A stretch of 64,000 bases of DNA, taken from positions 1 through 64,000 of IMG/VR virus record IMGVR_UViG_3300024264_000024; one strand, 5' to 3'. This document shows positions 38,301 through 46,681 of the stretch, piece after piece. The notes under the pieces are model-generated. The model was given only the letters and a program-made list of their open reading frames with translations. It was not told where the DNA came from and did no database searches. Each line of letters opens with the position of its first letter. Position 1 is the first letter of the stretch. Both the position numbers and the translations under genes were made by a program. Source of the DNA: a virus.

Positions 38301-41300
38301 TAGCATCCCATTGCCCAGACTGCTCTAGTGCTGTCTTAACTTTATTTCTTAATGCTGTTGCATCTCTTCCTTCTAAGTTAGTTTTAGATTGGATAGTTCT
38401 TCCTCTACCTCCTTTATCTCTTTTAAGATCATAAACCAAGTAGTTACCTTCTGTATCTGCATGTTGATAGTTTAAAGAACTTAAGCTTCTTGATTCTTGT
38501 AGCTCTTTTGGACCATATGCCATTTGTGCTCCACCTATAGAAAGCCCAATATCTTTTGGAAAAGCTTGTAATAACATAGCTGTTGGCTCAGATATATTCA
38601 TACCATCTAATGTTTCAACTAACATTGCATTTAATGCAAAATTATTACGTGCTAATTCTAGTGTCTCTTCTTTTGTTAGATTATTAGATATTGCTTTAGG
38701 TACATATAATGTATTTAAAGCTTGTTCTTTTGTTATATTACGTGGGTCAATTGGGTTTTTCTGGTTATCATAAAACACATATGACTCATTAGGTAAGTAT
38801 GCAAAAATACCATTTACATCTTCTGATACTTGAAACCCTGCTTCTCTTAAGCTTTGATTAACTTTATTTCTAACTTTTTCATCTGCTATTCTAATTCCAA
38901 TATCATACTTAGATTTTATTCTACGTATATATGGATTAGATTCTTTATATACTTTACCATCAGAACTTTCTATAGCATAGTATCTACCTAACTTCCCTGC
39001 TTCTGGGTTTGGAATTACGTATAATTCAAGTTGAGCAAGTTCAACAGGGGATAACTGTGATATAATATGATTATATCTTTGTTGAGCTAATGCTCTGCTT
39101 TCTTGATTGTTCTTATAAGGATATGGAGATATAACATCATTGATCTCTAATCTACTTGTAGTTGCAGGAAGCAGATCCATTTTAATTTCTTGTAATGAAT
39201 ACCTTCCTTTAAATTGTCCAGGTTGTAATTTAATTACAGACTTTTCTCTTTCTTGTAAGTTATTAGTATTCTTACTTGCTTCTATAATTCTTAAGTATCC
39301 ACCTTGAACTTGTTTAGGTGTACTCAGCACTATATACTTGTTACCCAGTTTATCAAATAATATTTCACCTTGTTGTAACTCAACTTCATCAAATAAAAAT
39401 GTAGCTGTATCTGGTGCAGTTGCTTCAATCTTTTTAAGTGCTGCTACTGCTTCTGCAGGCGTACTAAAAGCACCAAACTTAGAGTCTATAAGTTCTAGTA
39501 GTTTGTTTGATATTGGATTACCATTGTTGTCAACCAATTTATATATTTCTACTAGCTCTCCAGTTTCTTGGTCTTTAGTTTTTATTCTAATTATACTAGC
39601 TTTTGCACCTCTTTTATATATCTTTCTATTCTTATTTCCTTTAAGAGTATCACCTTCTTGACCTAAATCAGTTTCTGACTCAACAATATCAGTTATAACT
39701 AAACCTGCTTGATCTAATATTCTTTTTACAATAGGGCTTTCTTTAACTTCTCTTGTTTTAAACCAATCTTTGAATCCTTCTTCTTTAGTAACATTCTCTC
39801 TAGTTACAACTGTCTTATAAGGATTACCTTCACTATCTGCCTGTAGTACAACTCCTGATGCCCATACTCTCTTTAAAGCATTAAACGTGTTCTGAAAATT
39901 TAAACCATCTATACTGTTTCTCCACTCTTCAAATAGTAATACATTCTCTCCACTTATTGCTGCTGTTGCTTTATACTTTCTATATTGTCTTTCTAACAAT
40001 TCATTTAGCATAGGTGTGTCATTAGTTTTTTCTAATTCTACATCTACACCTAAATCTTTTAGGATGTCATTTTGGTCTGTTCTGGTTTCTTCTGCCTTTT
40101 CTGTTTCTTTTTTTTCTGTGGCTTCTGTTTTTTCTTCAGTTGCCCTAGTGCTGGTATAGTGTTCAATAATCCTTTCAATTTGACCATATAATATTGTATC
40201 TATTTTAGGTTCTACTTTACCATTCTCATTATAAAAAGTCTTTAGATTTGATATATCACCTGTTTGCAAAAACGCTTTTGTTTCTGATGGATCAGGATAG
40301 ACACCTAATGCAGCCAACTGATTCATTACTTCATTTGTCTCAGTAATTTCTAAATACTTTTCAATAGATGCTTGCACTTGACTTTTAATATTCTTATACA
40401 AGTTTTGACCATACTCAACAGTTCTTTGTGTTATCTCATTAAGTCTTGCTGGATTAGATAAATACTCTACAGCTTTATCATATACCTGAGCTCTTCCTTT
40501 TAATGCGTGATAATCAACTAACTGTTTTAAAGCATTGTCTACTTTATCTCTCTCTAAAAAAGATCCTTCTGTAGATGCTAAGTATCTTACATAGTTTTTA
40601 AACGCTGGTCTTAGCTTTGTAATTTTTCTTCTATCAAATGCACCATTCTTAGTTTGATTCTTTGGATCAGAAATAACTTTTAATATACTTTGTAAGTTAT
40701 CAATCTTTTGTTGTTTTCTTTTATTTGTTTCTCCTACACCTTGATTAGGTACTTTTGCAGAATTCTCATCTATCTCAATAGTACTCATTATCTCTTGTGT
40801 AAGCAATGCTATCTCTCTATTTATATTATCAATAGAAGTTAAAATAGAAATGTCTTTAGCTGCCATTTTTTCAAATAAAGGCTCCATCTCTAAACTACTA
40901 AAAATAGATTCTGATCTCTCTAAGGCTCTCTCAAAATTATCTTGAGTATACATAAGCAAATACTTTGCATGCTGGTACCCTTGATAATTTAATGCTTCTA
41001 AAGCAAACTCTCTTGTGCCTACTTCATATGCTGATGGGTCATAAGGGTTTTCAAACTTATCATTAAGATTATTGTAGTTTGATTCTGTTTTTTCTGCATA
41101 GTTGATAAAGTCTTGTATACGCCCTCTAATCTTTCCATTTGCAATATCCTTAGCTTCCCCAGGGAATGCTTGTAATAACTCTTCATCAGTTAGCTTTAAA
41201 TAATCTTCAAGTTGTTCAGTAAATTGTTGTATACCCCCTTGAGATAATAATGTATGTATCTGACTAAACTTAGCAAGATCTTTTTGATCAATGAAACCAA

Positions 41301-43371
41301 ACATATCTTGATCATATGAACTGGTTTTCATTCCTTCTGAAACTTGCTTCTGAATTAAATAATTAAATTTTGTCTTATCAAATATAGCACCTGGGTTATC
41401 TACTTGACTGTTCCATGCTTTATTCCAACCATTTACTGCTTCTTGAACTAAATCTTTTCTGTTCTTTTTATATTCAGCATATTCAGCTTTCATTTTTTCT
41501 GTACCAAACTTACCCTTACCAGCTTCATATATAGCAGGAACCCCTTGGAAAAATAACTTTTGTGGTCCTTGGATAGCACCACCCATTAAGAACCCAGACA
41601 TAAATACACTAAAACCTTCTCCAGATAATTGATGTCCCATACCTGATGAAATCATTTGATTTCTAAGCGTAATACCACCAGCCATTGGGTCATTTAATAC
41701 AGCAGTAAAGTATCCTTTAGTTGCTGCTGATACAGCTTCTTGAGAAACTTCTTGTATACCTTCTGCCACATTATTAGAAAAGTATCTTAAGGATGCACCA
41801 GCTGCATTAGATAAACTACCTTTAACACCTGCCGCTCTTAATCCTCTTAAGTATCCTTTTAAACCTGTTCCTGAAGCTTCAAAAACATTTTTGTTAAGTG
41901 CTCCCGTTGCTGATCTTGTGGCTTTTGTTTTTATTATCTTTCCTCCTAATCCTTTTCTAAAGGTATCATTCATCATTCTACCTAAAGACTTATTAAAACC
42001 ACCTAATGCATTTCCTAATACAAACCAGTTACTTGCATATATAATAGGTGCGTTAGCCATTTGAGTATAAAATCCTGCCTTGCTTGATTTCTCTCTTATA
42101 ACTTTCATCTCTTCAGGAGAAACCTGAGCATTATTTCTTACATTAAACTTTATCTCTTTGCCATCAACAATTTTTGTTTCTAGATTATTTTTGTTATAAG
42201 TATCAATACCAGTTCTCATAACATCATTATAAACCATACCAGCTTCCATCTTGGATTCAGCCATTGCATAATTTACCATTCTTACATCTCTATAAAAACC
42301 ACCAAAAGTGCTAGACATCTTTGCTAAGTTTACACCATTTTGAGTTGCATTTTGTGCAGTCTTAAAATTCTTAAGAGCATACATTGTATTAGGAACAAAC
42401 ATTTGTCCTAAAACTTTACCTCCTGTTTTAGCTGCATCATAGAAACTCTTAGCATGTTCAGCATTTCTTAAAGTTCTATATATGTCTCTAGTTGTACCTG
42501 CAAATCTACTAACATTAAAAAAGTTTTTAAATGCATTACCTGCTCTACCAACATTTATAGCGGTTCTAACTCCAGCAGCAGGTGCTGCTCCTCCTCCAGT
42601 TAGTACTGTTGCTCCTGCCATAGCTAATTCTTCTACAGCAATAGAGCTTAATATACCAACAGTATAAGCACTGTTTAATAGAAAGTTGTTTGTCCATGCC
42701 ATACCACCACTTCTGCTTGAATTACCAATGCCCATTGCATCTTCAAACTCACTTGCAGATTCTAAATCAGGTGCTGACCAGTATGAATCTCCATCAAAAG
42801 CATCACCAATAGATCTGTATACACTACTAAATCCTGAGCCAGCTAAACTTGTATACTGACTCCACATTCTAGTCATATCATCGTATACTGTACTGTTAAC
42901 ATTATAATAAGATTCCATATTTGCATATGGACTAAAACCTAAATCACTAAAATCTGGATGTTTGTAATATCTCATAAATTGACTCTGTCTCATACCAGCA
43001 AAGCCAGGTGCTACTCTTTCATCTCCTGTTGTATCATTTAATGTAAATGCACTTTTTAATTTTGAATAAGTATTATCAGGAGGATTTTGTTGATCAACAG
43101 GATTGTATGTATCTGTTGCAAAACTTGGAACAGCTATGCCCAAACTTGCCATAGCATCAATACCATACTTTTGTATATCAGTTTTGTATAAATCTACTCT
43201 AGCCACAGAATCAGGATCAGTTGCAAGAGCATCTGCCAGAAGCGTGTCTGGTGTATCAAACATTTCTGTTATAGGTATAAAGTTAGGTTGACCTGCAGGT
43301 GTTATACTCATTGCAGGTCTTTGGTTGTTATCTATAGTTTCCTTTAAGGCGTTCTTAGATTGGTTCTCCAT
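29392..43371 (-). CDS. Giant fused virion RNA polymerase of crAss-like type with zincin-like domain (4659 aa)
   Basis: One uninterrupted frame of 4659 codons. The catalytic signature SGADFDIDK (DFDID, residues 3701-3705) with upstream RIPSQDNHSAVNMK and DFLPAYYGS is that of the crAss-like virion RNA polymerase (phi14:2 gp66 type), which carries the Mg-binding aspartates of the double-psi beta-barrel; NKGASIGAVVLPN and RKQDVLSALITMATDNAKD lie further on. The N-terminal about 700 residues contain alternating Ala/Gly-rich hydrophobic helices, suggestive of membrane passage. A HEAFH motif at 2200-2204, followed by EEYLADEFEKF, indicates a zinc-metallopeptidase-like domain. A charged Glu/Lys/Thr linker lies near 1075-1105. 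In known relatives the polymerase is ejected and transcribes early genes. phi14:2 gp66 is about half this size, so this is a multi-domain fusion. Confidence 0.9.
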   Translation of the reverse strand: MENQSKNALKETIDNNQRPAMSITPAGQPNFIPITEMFDTPDTLLADALATDPDSVARVDLYKTDIQKYGIDAMASLGIAVPSFATDTYNPVDQQNPPDNTYSKLKSAFTLNDTTGDERVAPGFAGMRQSQFMRYYKHPDFSDLGFSPYANMESYYNVNSTVYDDMTRMWSQYTSLAGSGFSSVYRSIGDAFDGDSYWSAPDLESASEFEDAMGIGNSSRSGGMAWTNNFLLNSAYTVGILSSIAVEELAMAGATVLTGGGAAPAAGVRTAINVGRAGNAFKNFFNVSRFAGTTRDIYRTLRNAEHAKSFYDAAKTGGKVLGQMFVPNTMYALKNFKTAQNATQNGVNLAKMSSTFGGFYRDVRMVNYAMAESKMEAGMVYNDVMRTGIDTYNKNNLETKIVDGKEIKFNVRNNAQVSPEEMKVIREKSSKAGFYTQMANAPIIYASNWFVLGNALGGFNKSLGRMMNDTFRKGLGGKIIKTKATRSATGALNKNVFEASGTGLKGYLRGLRAAGVKGSLSNAAGASLRYFSNNVAEGIQEVSQEAVSAATKGYFTAVLNDPMAGGITLRNQMISSGMGHQLSGEGFSVFMSGFLMGGAIQGPQKLFFQGVPAIYEAGKGKFGTEKMKAEYAEYKKNRKDLVQEAVNGWNKAWNSQVDNPGAIFDKTKFNYLIQKQVSEGMKTSSYDQDMFGFIDQKDLAKFSQIHTLLSQGGIQQFTEQLEDYLKLTDEELLQAFPGEAKDIANGKIRGRIQDFINYAEKTESNYNNLNDKFENPYDPSAYEVGTREFALEALNYQGYQHAKYLLMYTQDNFERALERSESIFSSLEMEPLFEKMAAKDISILTSIDNINREIALLTQEIMSTIEIDENSAKVPNQGVGETNKRKQQKIDNLQSILKVISDPKNQTKNGAFDRRKITKLRPAFKNYVRYLASTEGSFLERDKVDNALKQLVDYHALKGRAQVYDKAVEYLSNPARLNEITQRTVEYGQNLYKNIKSQVQASIEKYLEITETNEVMNQLAALGVYPDPSETKAFLQTGDISNLKTFYNENGKVEPKIDTILYGQIERIIEHYTSTRATEEKTEATEKKETEKAEETRTDQNDILKDLGVDVELEKTNDTPMLNELLERQYRKYKATAAISGENVLLFEEWRNSIDGLNFQNTFNALKRVWASGVVLQADSEGNPYKTVVTRENVTKEEGFKDWFKTREVKESPIVKRILDQAGLVITDIVESETDLGQEGDTLKGNKNRKIYKRGAKASIIRIKTKDQETGELVEIYKLVDNNGNPISNKLLELIDSKFGAFSTPAEAVAALKKIEATAPDTATFLFDEVELQQGEILFDKLGNKYIVLSTPKQVQGGYLRIIEASKNTNNLQEREKSVIKLQPGQFKGRYSLQEIKMDLLPATTSRLEINDVISPYPYKNNQESRALAQQRYNHIISQLSPVELAQLELYVIPNPEAGKLGRYYAIESSDGKVYKESNPYIRRIKSKYDIGIRIADEKVRNKVNQSLREAGFQVSEDVNGIFAYLPNESYVFYDNQKNPIDPRNITKEQALNTLYVPKAISNNLTKEETLELARNNFALNAMLVETLDGMNISEPTAMLLQAFPKDIGLSIGGAQMAYGPKELQESRSLSSLNYQHADTEGNYLVYDLKRDKGGRGRTIQSKTNLEGRDATALRNKVKTALEQSGQWDAMIAGTDRYLAAVLLPNGQYGLVNLKTTRFSQEEVENLYTELIERAQLTQKENLDEKGEAKNEAYNIEYNDDLSNGLFISTKPGFSVALQVTPWGKIQMDVFDKNSKKQVGETITINQKIINDKKMSSVKKIQTLINNFNEDTEINLAGVNVTVNNLRRSFADTASVEEVINNSETNVLPSVIENQSLRVIGTSADIQASRDAAATVNDNKTNDVKPNAQYTIAEEAAESILDLSDAEFDAQLEEEFATFKKEFLGHIVNKIVRGEELSAREQQAYKFLESKINMLVAKEGGAGSVTINNDIEYTGERSPGVKELISIYTGGGLFFNIDASGFEVAESLKANGVSLEQAKSAIPGLGGKIQAWFQRGVDYLEPTQQTSNTPLAVAQAELQALKAKLSEGVDGRSVRKVLKNNEEYQKLKEKVRKLGNISNKILPFTELNEQEIENIDTFSAWALGALPSYITIEDIDQLRNNQKAGGMRVGAFVMSLKNIAGGLTVDGTIYTGATSPFKYHEAFHSVFRMLLSDTEIQRYRSIARKEVRAKLRSEGKNFKTELEIFRNSADTYSNMTEKELMNEYYEEYLADEFEKFKMSPSKTKSSPEIKSLFTRILDFIKTLFSTPAKNELSVLFESIDAGKYQNAPLASNEFTQSLQEGVTLEANALVPYSPIQTEDNSGNVRTGYLYLDNDIADPLIRSIAAMYLDRTSKITEATYSPAVEMDEILNDFAWLYSPSNPNNLEKSDTQIEKLEEIEEAFDIYDVEIKTEVIKLLNVLGDQINETDYTLDELEDSTGLRSTSQYDIDASLIGGHTSLSSKLKTYIATTTLSETDYFGNTELKDGVPLIVAVDFVEAYNGLLKAVKNISDPKKILQSMYFFGQENAQVGAVVNRLLQDVGITTDELVSSKSLGNLTNPSLLQSVVKAFENFRVDYIFNERDELGNIRIYSAAQRDDINSQLDRWNQAWISKWKIIKSDKNTKDQTLTMLEEFETYLSGKKQPAKKDKKASSKTTLTNQALSDISLDFSRKLFDLVGIRLSPLYLQYSILQNRPKNTVKQKALVNLYSDETPLLATDIKMMSDIIQNNADIFATDDSGMDSRLREMSIHSAPFDETIGASVFKNPNGDLVYAHQKPTLHLKSIADLNNPGKIDELKLSDEYLLNNFLLNSAAFELLSAENRLKVLRIAGSKVGQVLSSEQDLNDSITGITSTQTYGDFTSQEFALAVINNYTALLNTKSNKVDSVEGVDVKGNKFKRALAPVLIRVMEASNTGDLISLPVLKAVDFNNGTSTLSDKLINVFVDRIRTEFARINREAFTMDSLTQENEILGYNTKNGRAYQFTNNSTVISSDVQEKLRQIAIREGKAKKEITLDAAIKEISTLKALKNNVKLNLNNSFDQFMNTLTELNMLNDISNNVSEGPVNAAGVQRKELVDSARLLNLNYDTTHNLKQIFFNDWANTGAINEIILGDQAVSLKDSVDRIKRAKMQNAAYDSAYSAVSAPSHGVTHNVEKISLVTLQEPVGESSITGQNIDQADAQMYLTTKAFRYLWFGFGRLSPSQAAMIDNIEAGQSITSDDIFGSVEASEGYIKKGAMLNSKKLVYGDGSTFLKMSAFVLTPEFTSRQLEDGTWIAKPHRVKLHNLRVKLEAIESEPNAETLGIAAPLSAIKMKKQGVNTLEELDNPKPFTNPATQLDARYMGLQVINPSNKLEMLDPTQIKQIITSEQKDNVKVEALGLTVGEIKKAYNKAISQRVVLNYKNKRNLVFTLETALDELKLSSKPGGGVTPNLAAFLTYAQEGLKASKSSQQILDFFSMTDGVQNYDLNNPLVVQKAEQLFLSYFSKGVLSEKSPGTSLTLLSDFGNKVYRRVYEVETIEKNGDFITIPVRSEIIREKTFAEEYSTNDLTDLNTITSDTKGLSEGLIVLDDLRHGLMEYTDPKDKNTSTGLRYTEMMMPSHYKNVMDLIENVPSAKLPEAISKMFGVRIPSQDNHSAVNMKMVDFLPAYYGSTAMFAKELVEVSGADFDIDKVFSLMKEFYVQDGEFIEYGKGNLYEEYIRYANQKTNTPGTTYSEALSLFAGNELKGATEVTDAQIKSALKAGLEKRTIRALQTLGLPVTSSQFDTYNEKHGVPFAAPLNNQVLDYRYALIGNKGVSESKDGVPISYQAANTNVLWDAKTRTGVLAELAEVSDVFKERIEEGNIDVDNMTGKIKAFTANKGASIGAVVLPNLYLSLLTEYNVKLTKKAAIYLNGQAYNDYGKTEYKQGGRKQDVLSALITMATDNAKDRLVAKLGLNRHAVGLLANLTALTVPLKTALLLVNNPTIQDIYSQALNKSSKLDPGVSKLTDLTIAQLERVKGKRKFVRVDDALLIDALNNPEDVSTDEMWSILNVFSKGTQLKEFTSKMGAPTSLTKGLGASIAEVNQKYKDTASLFNAAPGLELPMDVKPIYYGNTWQNTYLKIFTQITNDLLPATFISTIPQFNEILDPAISQMNTNTIEFTEDVMAKVRLDLLSYLSIKAYQKKGLDSDAQSVATLSNDIIYPTEYNSIVDVIDRLRTTDVGKNNFFLDNYVITTKASESNAGFNQANSNTFRQLNAGQKIQLQNDFAKLYGSLETRNDAKTIINYEMVKGGLQLGYGSLLSVISPVVLTSYLDTLPSVEKALKGEISFVDTFGITVDEMKAEFSDGYLLSNANNSKLFTIETDEITPLPSTVRYDRTEKKLVIKNTEGSAEAPLVKYLRVGFGNVTGQKVYKTFRYNTQLSSIKQNVFNEVDTMGSNQQNGIGFMFGDRPTYTEVREYVRSNGGVAGTALDVKKIESEISEMSIDENKFVQQEALKNESSIITATEEGVNISYDVEGRGVNISDIKQLKAQKKDDKQSINEQELEGNIIEDVDQAMPEMTAEQEQLTLDLQFELADSYDIITEEFDAITKDKAARLTLINQNLFPLSNMIEAYESRFSKDAAKTSEESQKDFIDNIKRCILK

Positions 43372-43382
43372 CTTTTAATCTT

Positions 43383-46300
43383 TTATTTTTTACCGTTAAC
43401 AGATACATCTTTTTCTTTGGCTAATCTATTTTGTTCTCTTAAATTAAACAAAACTTGTTGCCAAGACACAACTTGTTTATCTAGACCTTCAAGCCCTTGA
43501 CTCATATCTATTTGTGTAGTATTTTCTTCAACAAGATATTGTCCTCCTTCTTGATAGGTGTGTGTTTTAGAGTATACATAGTATCCACCTTTTTCTTGAA
43601 CAATTCTATATGTACCTGTAGGATTAAGCCCATCTGCAACAGTATAATCTGCAAAACCTTTTTTTGCAATATCAGCTTGTACAAAAGAATAATATGTTTT
43701 TTTATCTGCTTTTGTATTTTGATCAACCTCTTGTTCATAGAGAAAGAATACACCTGAATCTGTAGTTGGATCATCTTCATCATTTGTAATACCTTGTAAA
43801 AATTTTATCTCTTCACCTGTTAAAGCTCCTATCTCACTTGAGTTTGCAGTATTAGTTCCTATTCTTTTGCTTGCTAACCAATCTGAACTGAATACAATTC
43901 TATATCCAGCAAAATTTTTCTCACCATCTTCTGATAAACCAACAACTGGCATGTATACAATTTTAGCAGCTGGTGCTTTTTGACCTGTAGAAACAGCAGG
44001 TCTTTTATTACTTAACCATAATGCTGCATCATCCTTCCATATATTAAATGCTTTAACTGCTATCTCACTCTTCATATTAGTTAACTCATCACTTGATCCA
44101 AATTGATCAATTGACCCAGCAAACATTCCATATGGTCTTCCTTCTGCATCTAATGTATTCATTTGTGTAATCATCTGGAAAACTTCTTTTTCAGCTAGCT
44201 CATTTTTAACCATAGGATTAAAATTTCTTTCATAACTATTGTTACTAACTACATCAGAATAATTTCCACTATAACCATATATTTCTGAATCAAGATCTCT
44301 TACTTCAAAGTTCCCTGTCTTACCTGATAATGCATCATTAAGATTTGTATATAATGCATTATAGATTAACTCAGCTTCTTCTTTCACAGCAGACATATCT
44401 ATAACCTTTCTACCTGTTTTTTCTGATCTAACTTTATCTACTATAGGTCCTTCACCACTTCTACCCTTATATGTTGTATACTTGATCTCATCCATCAGAT
44501 AACCAGAATCTGAAGTACCGGTATCCCACCCATCTAGATCTGGATTAGTAATATTACCATTATTAATTCCTTCTACTACTTTATCAAGATATTCATCTTT
44601 TGTAAGTATTGTTCTATCAGTATCTAGAATATCAGGGAAGCCAGATTTATATATAGATACTAAATTTGCATCAGTACCATCAACTACATTTCCTCTTGTA
44701 GCTTCATATGCTTTTGCATAGTTATCATGCACATTAGTAATAAAAGTATTCAGTGCATTAACTTGTGTGTTGGTTCCATTAAGACCGGCAATCTCATTAT
44801 ATAAATCATCATATTGAGTTCTTTGATCACTACCTAAAGTTAATTCTGGATTAAGTCTAGTAACATCAGCTGTATTAGTAAAGCCTGTAGATACATAACC
44901 ATATATAGAATTAATTGCATCTCTGTTTATATACCCAACCATTTGTTGATCTTCTCCTTTACCTTCAATTTGTGGATCTAATAATAAAGAAGTCATTTCA
45001 TCTAATGAGTTTGCAGTAAACTTATCTGTACCTCCTGTACTGTTTGGTATTTCTATTTCATAAATGCCTGTACCCATTTGCTCTGGAGTTGCATCTGTTC
45101 CTGTTGGATATAATAATTTTAAAGCTCTTGTTATTTTATCAACTTGATTAACAGCTAAAGCATTATCCTTTTCTAGGTACTGTGCTGCTGTTCTTTCAAT
45201 CATATTAGCATTTTGAGTAACTTCTCCATCTTCATCTACTGGTACATCTATTGTATTACTATTACCTCTAGTAACTCTATTACCTTTTAAAAGCTCAATC
45301 AACGGATCATTTTCACCATTCTCATTTACCAACTCACCTTTCTTTCTTGCTAAATCTTCATCAAGTTCAGCCTTATATTTTATTCTAGCAAGATGGTTAA
45401 TTTGATTAGCTTTCATCTTAGCTAGATCATATTGATATTGCTGATCATTTAAAGCAAATTTACTTTCTCTTATTAAATATTCTTGATCTCTTGCAGAGTA
45501 TGATTGTGCAGCTGCTGTTAAATCACTCATTATATTATGATTCATTAACATACTATAAGCCTGATTTAATGAACCATCAACAGTATTTGGTTGATTATTA
45601 CCTTGAGTTTGAATACCTTTTAATTTATCTAAAGCTATTTGTGTTGCTTCTGCTGCAGATAAATTTTCTAACATTGCATTATCATCATCAGACCCTTCTA
45701 TAATTCCATTTTTCTTTTTATAGTTTGCCCATCTAACATTTGCATTTTCTAATTTAGTTAACTCTTGACCAGTTTCTTCAATTCTTTTATTGTTAATCTC
45801 AGTAATTCTACCTATTGTTTCACTAGCCCATGCTTGTTGACCTTGTTCAACATTACTAAATGTACCTTCTTGTATACCTTTATCTGCAAATTGTCTGCTT
45901 TGCACAAAAGATCTTTCTGCATATGCTCTTTGAACTCTAGGGTCATTCAACAATGCTCCTTCTAAAGTTTGTAAAGCAGCTCCAGTTATGAGTCTACCAT
46001 TCTTTTCAGTAATAATAAAATTACCATTAGGCCCTGGTCTATCCATCTTCATACTAAGATTAGGATCCATGTCCTCTAAGATTTGTGTAGCTAATTTAAA
46101 TAGCTTTACATCATCTACATACTTTGGTACTGTCATGCCTAATGCTTGTTCTGATGAAGCATTAACAAAATCTTGCATTCTATAATTTAAACCTTGTTCT
46201 CCTATATCCCAATATCTTTCATGCATATCTTCACTAGGACTATTTCTTAATCTTTCAGCATGTTTCATTTGATCTTTATAGTTTGAAGTATAAACTATAT

Positions 46301-46622
46301 CTTTAACTGTAAGATCATCATCAAAGAATGGGGCAAACACAGATTTAGCAGCATTAACATTTTGAGCTAAAGATAAATCCATTCCAGATATTTTCTCTAA
46401 ATGAGGCCCTATTTGTTCTGCATATTGATCTCTTCTTTCTTTTGTATCTTCTCTAGAAAGATCAGCATATACTACTTTATTATAGAGTTCATTAGTTGCT
46501 TTAAAATTTGTGTCATATTTATCTTGTCTTGTTTCCAAAACGGCAGACAGAAATTTATAATCCGGTGTAAACGGTTTAATATCTGGTGTATATTGCTGTG
46601 CTCCTTTAACGTATGTTGCCAT
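43383..46622 (-). CDS. Virion cargo/structural protein (1079 aa)
   Basis: Starts MATYVKGAQQYTPDIKPF and is mainly charged, helical and Gln/Asn-rich, with no enzymatic motif that I can read. Its place immediately upstream of the polymerase and its composition fit the crAss-like cargo proteins ejected with the RNA polymerase. Residues about 1045-1050 contain YQEGGQYL, another instance of the Gly-Gly motif. It starts 59 bases from the stop of the 941-residue gene (transcribed earlier) and is followed 11 bases later by the polymerase. Function inferred from context. Confidence 0.7.
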   Translation of the reverse strand: MATYVKGAQQYTPDIKPFTPDYKFLSAVLETRQDKYDTNFKATNELYNKVVYADLSREDTKERRDQYAEQIGPHLEKISGMDLSLAQNVNAAKSVFAPFFDDDLTVKDIVYTSNYKDQMKHAERLRNSPSEDMHERYWDIGEQGLNYRMQDFVNASSEQALGMTVPKYVDDVKLFKLATQILEDMDPNLSMKMDRPGPNGNFIITEKNGRLITGAALQTLEGALLNDPRVQRAYAERSFVQSRQFADKGIQEGTFSNVEQGQQAWASETIGRITEINNKRIEETGQELTKLENANVRWANYKKKNGIIEGSDDDNAMLENLSAAEATQIALDKLKGIQTQGNNQPNTVDGSLNQAYSMLMNHNIMSDLTAAAQSYSARDQEYLIRESKFALNDQQYQYDLAKMKANQINHLARIKYKAELDEDLARKKGELVNENGENDPLIELLKGNRVTRGNSNTIDVPVDEDGEVTQNANMIERTAAQYLEKDNALAVNQVDKITRALKLLYPTGTDATPEQMGTGIYEIEIPNSTGGTDKFTANSLDEMTSLLLDPQIEGKGEDQQMVGYINRDAINSIYGYVSTGFTNTADVTRLNPELTLGSDQRTQYDDLYNEIAGLNGTNTQVNALNTFITNVHDNYAKAYEATRGNVVDGTDANLVSIYKSGFPDILDTDRTILTKDEYLDKVVEGINNGNITNPDLDGWDTGTSDSGYLMDEIKYTTYKGRSGEGPIVDKVRSEKTGRKVIDMSAVKEEAELIYNALYTNLNDALSGKTGNFEVRDLDSEIYGYSGNYSDVVSNNSYERNFNPMVKNELAEKEVFQMITQMNTLDAEGRPYGMFAGSIDQFGSSDELTNMKSEIAVKAFNIWKDDAALWLSNKRPAVSTGQKAPAAKIVYMPVVGLSEDGEKNFAGYRIVFSSDWLASKRIGTNTANSSEIGALTGEEIKFLQGITNDEDDPTTDSGVFFLYEQEVDQNTKADKKTYYSFVQADIAKKGFADYTVADGLNPTGTYRIVQEKGGYYVYSKTHTYQEGGQYLVEENTTQIDMSQGLEGLDKQVVSWQQVLFNLREQNRLAKEKDVSVNGKK

Positions 46623-46681
46623 AATGTAAAATTAATATAATTTAATAAGTGTACAAAGTGTATTACATAAACTCTTTAAGT
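46623..46681 (-). other. 59-base A+T-rich intergenic gap in the late operon
   Basis: Holds GTGTACAAAGTGTATTAC, a short imperfect dyad, upstream of the 1079-residue gene. It could be a promoter or RNA-processing site; no clear -33/-7 pair is seen. Confidence 0.3.

Noticed and set aside
29392-43371. Many + strand ORFs of 60-150 codons inside the giant - strand genes
   Set aside because: They are shadow frames opposite long coding sequence, with low-complexity composition and no coherent starts or neighbours.
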